Below, in pieces: positions 60,229 through 64,000 of a DNA stretch of 64,000 bases. Each line of letters starts with the position of its first letter. Position 1 is the stretch's first letter. The translations under genes and the position numbers were made by a program. The notes under the pieces were generated by a model that saw only the letters and a program-made list of their open reading frames with translations, ran no database searches and had not been told where the DNA came from. The stretch is from Cyclobacteriaceae bacterium. GTDB taxonomy: Bacteria; Bacteroidota; Bacteroidia; Cytophagales; Cyclobacteriaceae. The stretch covers positions 62,001-126,000 of the forward strand of contig JAHCHY010000012.1 of assembly GCA_026129485.1 (NCBI GenBank). Direction: 5' to 3'.

Positions 60229-60261
60229 TTTGAAAGTGTGATAAGAATTGGCTTATCTTTA
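60229..60261 (+). promoter_or_regulatory. Possible promoter of the PorP/SprF-gld operon
   Basis: TTTG (60229-60232), 21 bases, TATCTTTA (60254-60261) fits the Bacteroidota consensus with one mismatch. It ends 21 bases before the GTG start at 60283. The preceding 115 bases show no other feature. Confidence 0.5.
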
Positions 60262-60282
60262 AGTCCTGTTCAATAAGAACCT

Positions 60283-61236
60283 GTGAAGAGAGTCTATTTT
60301 TTACTTCTACTGGCAGTACCCATTTTTAATACCTGCCTGGGCCAGCAAGACCCACAGTTTACCCACTACATGTTTAATACCATGTATTATAATCCGGGCT
60401 TTGCCGGTGCTGAGGGAGTTACAAAGTTTACGGCCTTGCATCGCAGCCAGTGGGCGGGCTACACGCCTTCTTTTGGCGATGGGGGAGCGCCCACGTCCCA
60501 GATTATATCAATGACCGCCCCCCTTAATAAGTTGAGGAGTGGCGTTGGGGCCTATATTGTTAATGACCGGTTAGGGGCTTTGAATAACCTGGAAGCCCAG
60601 GTTTCATATGCCTATCACCTTGCTTTAAAAGATACCAAGCTCAGCTTTGGATTGAAAGCCGGCATGTATTCGCAAACACTGGACTTTGATCTTTACCGGT
60701 ATATAGATCCCAACGATCCTTTGCTTAAGGATCAGGTTGGAAAGACCTCGCAGGTTCGCCCGGATCTGGCTGCAGGACTTTTTATGCAACGCGAAAAATA
60801 TTATGTGGGCGTCAGCTTCAATCACCTTATCAAGTCGACTTTTGATTTTGGCGTAAGCCAGCGCAGCGCCCTGCAACCCCACATGTATGTAACCGGGGGC
60901 TATTATTACCAGGTTAATTTCGACCTGAGGTTGCAGTTTTCAACGTTGGTTAAATCGGATTTTACCAAAACTACCTTCGATGTAGGAGGTTTAGCTTACT
61001 ATAAAGACAAGATGTGGGGAGGTTTGTCGTTCAGACAGTCGGAGGCAGCCATTGTCATGCTGGGCTACAGCCTGTTGAAAGACCAGGCGCTGAAGATAGG
61101 GTATGGTATGGATGTGATTGTAAAAGACCGGGAAGCCAAGCAACCCCTGTCTCACGAAATTCTGCTTACCTATGAATTGCCGGTTAACCCGAACATCGGT
61201 AAAAAGATAGTGCGTACCCCGCGCTACAGGCATTGA
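60283..61236 (+). CDS. PorP/SprF family type IX secretion-associated outer-membrane protein
   Basis: The 317-residue protein starts with GTG and a signal peptide ending near LGQQ. The mature N terminus QDPQFTHYMFNTMYYNPGFA followed by GAEG and LHRSQWAGY is diagnostic of the family. The remainder is a beta-barrel-like series of amphipathic strands ending NIGKKIVRTPRYRH. PorP/SprF proteins connect secreted or surface proteins with the T9SS. In related genomes porP precedes porK/gldK, as here. Confidence 0.95.
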   Translation: MKRVYFLLLLAVPIFNTCLGQQDPQFTHYMFNTMYYNPGFAGAEGVTKFTALHRSQWAGYTPSFGDGGAPTSQIISMTAPLNKLRSGVGAYIVNDRLGALNNLEAQVSYAYHLALKDTKLSFGLKAGMYSQTLDFDLYRYIDPNDPLLKDQVGKTSQVRPDLAAGLFMQREKYYVGVSFNHLIKSTFDFGVSQRSALQPHMYVTGGYYYQVNFDLRLQFSTLVKSDFTKTTFDVGGLAYYKDKMWGGLSFRQSEAAIVMLGYSLLKDQALKIGYGMDVIVKDREAKQPLSHEILLTYELPVNPNIGKKIVRTPRYRH

Positions 61237-61375
61237 TCGGCTTGATATTTTGGTTTTTTATAGAATTTATTGAATTTGGTACTTTAGGTTTTTAAAAAAA
61301 AGGCGAAAAAGAATAACTTTCGGGTCTGTATCGTTGGCTTTACTAAACCGAAAGACTGGAAATAACACAAAAAGT

Positions 61376-62497
61376 ATGAATAAGAGAGTTTCTCCAAAGG
61401 TTCTGTACTATGCTTTAATTCTGGGGGCCGGCTCCCTTGCAGGAGGTTGCGGTTTACTGGGTATTGGCGGCAACAAAGGCGGTGATGCCCGGGGCGAAGT
61501 TGTGGGGCAGTCCACACTGGAGCGCAGGGAAGGCTGGTCTATGGTAATACCTTATGGAATGGTACCCATTCCGGCTGGTACATTCCACATGGGGCAGGCC
61601 GATGAAGATCCGGCCTCAACTCAAATTAACTTTAATAAGCAGATTACGATCGGTCCGCTTTTTATGGACGAAACTGAAATTACGAACGATGAGTACCTGC
61701 AGTTTACCACTTTCTTCCTTGATCCCAACGGGGCAGAAGGCCTGACAAACTTCGACCAGATAGGCCAGCGGGAATTCATGGAAAAATATTATCCGGATAC
61801 TACCGTATGGATGAAAGACTTCTCTCACCACATGGGCGATCCGCTGGTTGATTACTACTGGCAACACCCGGGCTACCAGGACTACCCTGTAGTGGGCGTG
61901 AGCTGGGAAGCAGCCGTATTCTTTGGTAAATGGCGTACCGCCTTCCTGAATGAGTGGCGCCAGGTAAATGGCGGCCAGCCCCGCATGCCTGCTTTCCGTC
62001 TTCCTTCAGAGGCAGAATGGGAATATGCAGCCCGTGGGGGCCGCGATATGGCCAAGTATCCCTGGGGTAACCCATACATCCGTAACTCTAAAGGATGTAT
62101 GCTGGCTAACTTCAAACCGGGTCGGGGTAACTTCTATGATGACGGTTTCGCATACACCGCTCCGGTAGGTATTTACTTCCCTAATGATTATGGTCTTGTA
62201 GATATGGCAGGTAATGTGGCAGAGTGGTGCCTGGATGATTTTAACCCTGCATCTGTTCCTACTGTTTGGGATTTGAACCCCCAGTTTATAGACAAAAATG
62301 CTTATGACCGGGAAGGCAACTCAAGACAGAATTACAACGCCCGTAAAGTTGTGCGTGGAGGCTCGTGGAAAGATGTGGCGTATTACTTGGAAACTGGAAC
62401 CAGAACTTATGAGTATAAAGATTCAACCCGTGCGTACATTGGATTTCGCTGTGCTATGACTAATCTGGGGCGCTCATCGGGTGCTGAATTTCAATAA
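61376..62497 (+). CDS. gldK: GldK lipoprotein of the type IX secretion / gliding machinery
   Basis: The protein has 373 residues from the ATG at 61376 (MNKRVSPKVLYYALILGAGS), with a lipoprotein-type Cys25 after LAGG. A longer frame from 61334 has no family support. The main domain is FGE-sulfatase-like: MVPIPAGTFHMGQADEDPAS, FRLPSEAEWEYAARGG, NVAEWCLDDF and VVRGGSWKDV. The fold is related to formylglycine-generating enzymes, but GldK acts structurally in a periplasmic ring with GldN. It is the first of the core gld genes. Confidence 0.97.
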   Translation: MNKRVSPKVLYYALILGAGSLAGGCGLLGIGGNKGGDARGEVVGQSTLERREGWSMVIPYGMVPIPAGTFHMGQADEDPASTQINFNKQITIGPLFMDETEITNDEYLQFTTFFLDPNGAEGLTNFDQIGQREFMEKYYPDTTVWMKDFSHHMGDPLVDYYWQHPGYQDYPVVGVSWEAAVFFGKWRTAFLNEWRQVNGGQPRMPAFRLPSEAEWEYAARGGRDMAKYPWGNPYIRNSKGCMLANFKPGRGNFYDDGFAYTAPVGIYFPNDYGLVDMAGNVAEWCLDDFNPASVPTVWDLNPQFIDKNAYDREGNSRQNYNARKVVRGGSWKDVAYYLETGTRTYEYKDSTRAYIGFRCAMTNLGRSSGAEFQ

Positions 62498-62556
62498 TTG
62501 AAAACTCTGGCTATATTTAATTTAAAAAACGGACTAAACTTAAATCTCAAAGAACC

Positions 62557-63381
62557 ATGGCAAAGAAAAAAGGCGGATTTGTCGCATTATTCTTCACAAC
62601 CATTATGCCCAAAGTTTATGGTATTGGTGCAGCGGTTGTAATTATCGGAGCTCTTTTCAAAATCCTACACTTAGAAGGTGCTAACGCGATGTTGATGATC
62701 GGGTTGAGTGTTGAGGCGGGTATCTTCTTCCTGAGCGCATTCGAGCCCAAGCACGAAGAACCGGATTGGTCAAAAGTATATCCAGAGCTTGCTGAAGACT
62801 ATGAAGGCCCGGTTAATCCTACCGCTACGCGTATCAGCAACCGCCCTGCTGGTGATTCTCCGCTTTTAAAAATTGATGAAATGCTGAAAACCGCTAAGGT
62901 TGATCAAAACCTGCTGGATAACCTGGGCAAAGGTCTTAATAACCTGGCTACATCAGCTTCGCAGATGAGCAATCTTTCCAATGCTGCCGTGGCTACTAAC
63001 GAATATGCAAAAAATGTTCAGTCTGCTGCCTCTGCCTTAACTGAAATGAATAAGGCATACGGCACTGCGATGACAGCCGTTAAGTCTATGGCCGATGCTT
63101 CTAAAGATACGAATGAGTATCACAAGCAAATGCAGGCCGTAACCAAGAACCTGCAGTCTTTGAATGCTGTTTATGAAATGGAATTGAAAGATGCAGACTC
63201 GCATGTTAAAAATATGAACAAGTTCTACGAAAGCCTTACGGGAGCGATGCAAGGTCTTTCTAAAGTTGGTGAGAACACGACCAAGTTCACTTCAGAATTG
63301 GGAAGCCTTACCAATAACATCACGGCACTGAACAAGGTGTACGGTGGTATGCTTACAGCAATGAAAGGTTCAAACCAGTAA
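62557..63381 (+). CDS. gldL: GldL inner-membrane motor protein
   Basis: The 274-residue protein starts MAKKKGGFVALFFTTIMPKV and has two membrane helices in the first 65 residues (YGIGAAVVIIGALFKILHLE; NAMLMIGLSVEAGIFFLSAF) with a Glu in each, as in proton-driven GldL. The long cytoplasmic tail is helical and coiled-coil-like, with repeats around NLGKGLNNLATSASQMSNLS. GldL forms a 5:2-type complex with GldM that converts proton flow into rotation. Confidence 0.97.
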   Translation: MAKKKGGFVALFFTTIMPKVYGIGAAVVIIGALFKILHLEGANAMLMIGLSVEAGIFFLSAFEPKHEEPDWSKVYPELAEDYEGPVNPTATRISNRPAGDSPLLKIDEMLKTAKVDQNLLDNLGKGLNNLATSASQMSNLSNAAVATNEYAKNVQSAASALTEMNKAYGTAMTAVKSMADASKDTNEYHKQMQAVTKNLQSLNAVYEMELKDADSHVKNMNKFYESLTGAMQGLSKVGENTTKFTSELGSLTNNITALNKVYGGMLTAMKGSNQ

Positions 63382-63435
63382 TTGACTGTTGATTTAAGAT
63401 TTGATCCGATTTTATAACACTTAAAAAAACAAGAC

Positions 63436-64000
63436 ATGGCAGGTGGTAAGGAAACACCCAGGCAGAAGATGATTGGTATGATGTACCTCGTGCTTACTGC
63501 GCTCCTTGCGCTTAACGTAAGTAACGCGGTATTGGAGAAATTCGCCATCATTGATGAAACCCTGATTAAGCTGGTGAGGGAAACCAATGCATCAAACGAG
63601 CTAAAGCTAACAGCGATTTTAGGCGCTAATCAGGATGAACGTGCCGAGGCTTCAAAAGCTAAAGCCAAGGAAGTGCGTGAGCTTACTAAATCAATGATCG
63701 CTTACCTGGATGAATTGAAAAAGAAGATGGCGTCTGAGCCGGATGGTAAAGCAATTGAGGGCGAAGAGTTGGTTCTGAATACCAATCGTGCAGAAGAATT
63801 AATGTTAGATAGCCAAAAGCCGGAAGAAGGGATTCAGTATGAGAAAAAATTGACAGATTATGTTACTAACCTCAATAAGGTTATGGCTCTTAAAAACCCG
63901 TTTCCTAAGTTGACACGTAAAGCTGAGGACTACGACCAGTTTAAGGACAATACAAACCAGTTGGATAAGTCGTTCCTCCTGTTCTCTTTTCAGGGAACTC
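63436..64000 (+). CDS. gldM: GldM, N-terminal part (3' end outside window)
   Basis: 188 codons are visible from the ATG at 63436 (MAGGKETPRQKMIGMMYLVL, then TALLALNVSNAVLEKF). The N-terminal membrane helix pairs with GldL; the rest is the start of the long periplasmic shaft, here helical (KLTAILGANQDERAEASKAK onward). The window ends before the beta domains. The 54-base gap to gldL shows no terminator. Confidence 0.97.
   Translation, partial: MAGGKETPRQKMIGMMYLVLTALLALNVSNAVLEKFAIIDETLIKLVRETNASNELKLTAILGANQDERAEASKAKAKEVRELTKSMIAYLDELKKKMASEPDGKAIEGEELVLNTNRAEELMLDSQKPEEGIQYEKKLTDYVTNLNKVMALKNPFPKLTRKAEDYDQFKDNTNQLDKSFLLFSFQGT

Overview
The window looks like chromosomal DNA of a gliding Bacteroidota bacterium, probably in or near the Cytophagales. 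It holds the gldK-gldL-gldM genes of the type IX secretion and gliding apparatus with a PorP/SprF gene in front, a DUF4271 membrane protein, several promoters of the Bacteroidota type (TTTG, about 19 bases, TAnnTTTG), almost no Shine-Dalgarno sequences, and many FtsX/MacB-type permeases of the kind expanded in this phylum. The assignment rests on gene content, not on a search.

Bases 1-35500 are one tandem array of 13 large ABC-transporter permeases, all on the minus strand, with no ATP-binding subunit and no periplasmic adaptor in view. Six (at 1, 21671, 24373, 27076, 29771 and 32447) start with an extra cytoplasmic prefix of about 80 residues and lie in two runs, each behind a PadR repressor (1672-2010 and 35133-35471). 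The other seven lack the prefix and lie between these runs. Two small plus-strand toxin-antitoxin-like pairs (DUF4160/DUF2442 at 2257-2774, hicB with a broken hicA at 21138-21531) sit at the borders between the subgroups. Spacers carry subgroup-specific palindromes. Recombination scars are visible: an orphan 5' permease fragment at 21541-21613, an in-frame C-terminal remnant behind the permease ending at 15837, and a permease split by a one-base deletion near 23071.

Bases 35800-44300 hold a fatty-acid-hydroxylase family membrane enzyme, a DUF1684 lipoprotein and then a sulfur-responsive region. A divergent SAM-I-like aptamer, a 23-residue leader peptide with four Cys codons in a row and further hairpins precede an ATP-grasp ligase, a thioredoxin-like lipoprotein and an alpha/beta-hydrolase-fold protein. 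A second, canonical SAM-I riboswitch with promoter and terminator precedes a cystathionine gamma-synthase/lyase and an NhaC-family (MetT-like) transporter.

Bases 44460-45190 hold intact tRNA-Gly(GCC) and tRNA-Leu(UAA). Each is preceded by a truncated copy of itself whose anticodon arm is replaced by the same palindrome, TCCCGAT-N4-ATCGGGA. The Gly pair encloses a small GIY-YIG nuclease gene. This looks like a tRNA-targeting mobile element and is the observation I rate highest.

Bases 45295-60170 carry mostly housekeeping and signalling genes: a small secreted Cys-rich protein, an aldo/keto reductase, a secreted WD40-caspase protein, a Uma2-type nuclease-fold protein, UvrA, a LytS/LytR-type two-component pair, a DUF3857-transglutaminase-DUF2569 fusion, a small helical protein, HemW, a DUF4271 protein and a HemD-like protein. 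From 60283 to the end lies the T9SS/gliding operon, cut off inside gldM.
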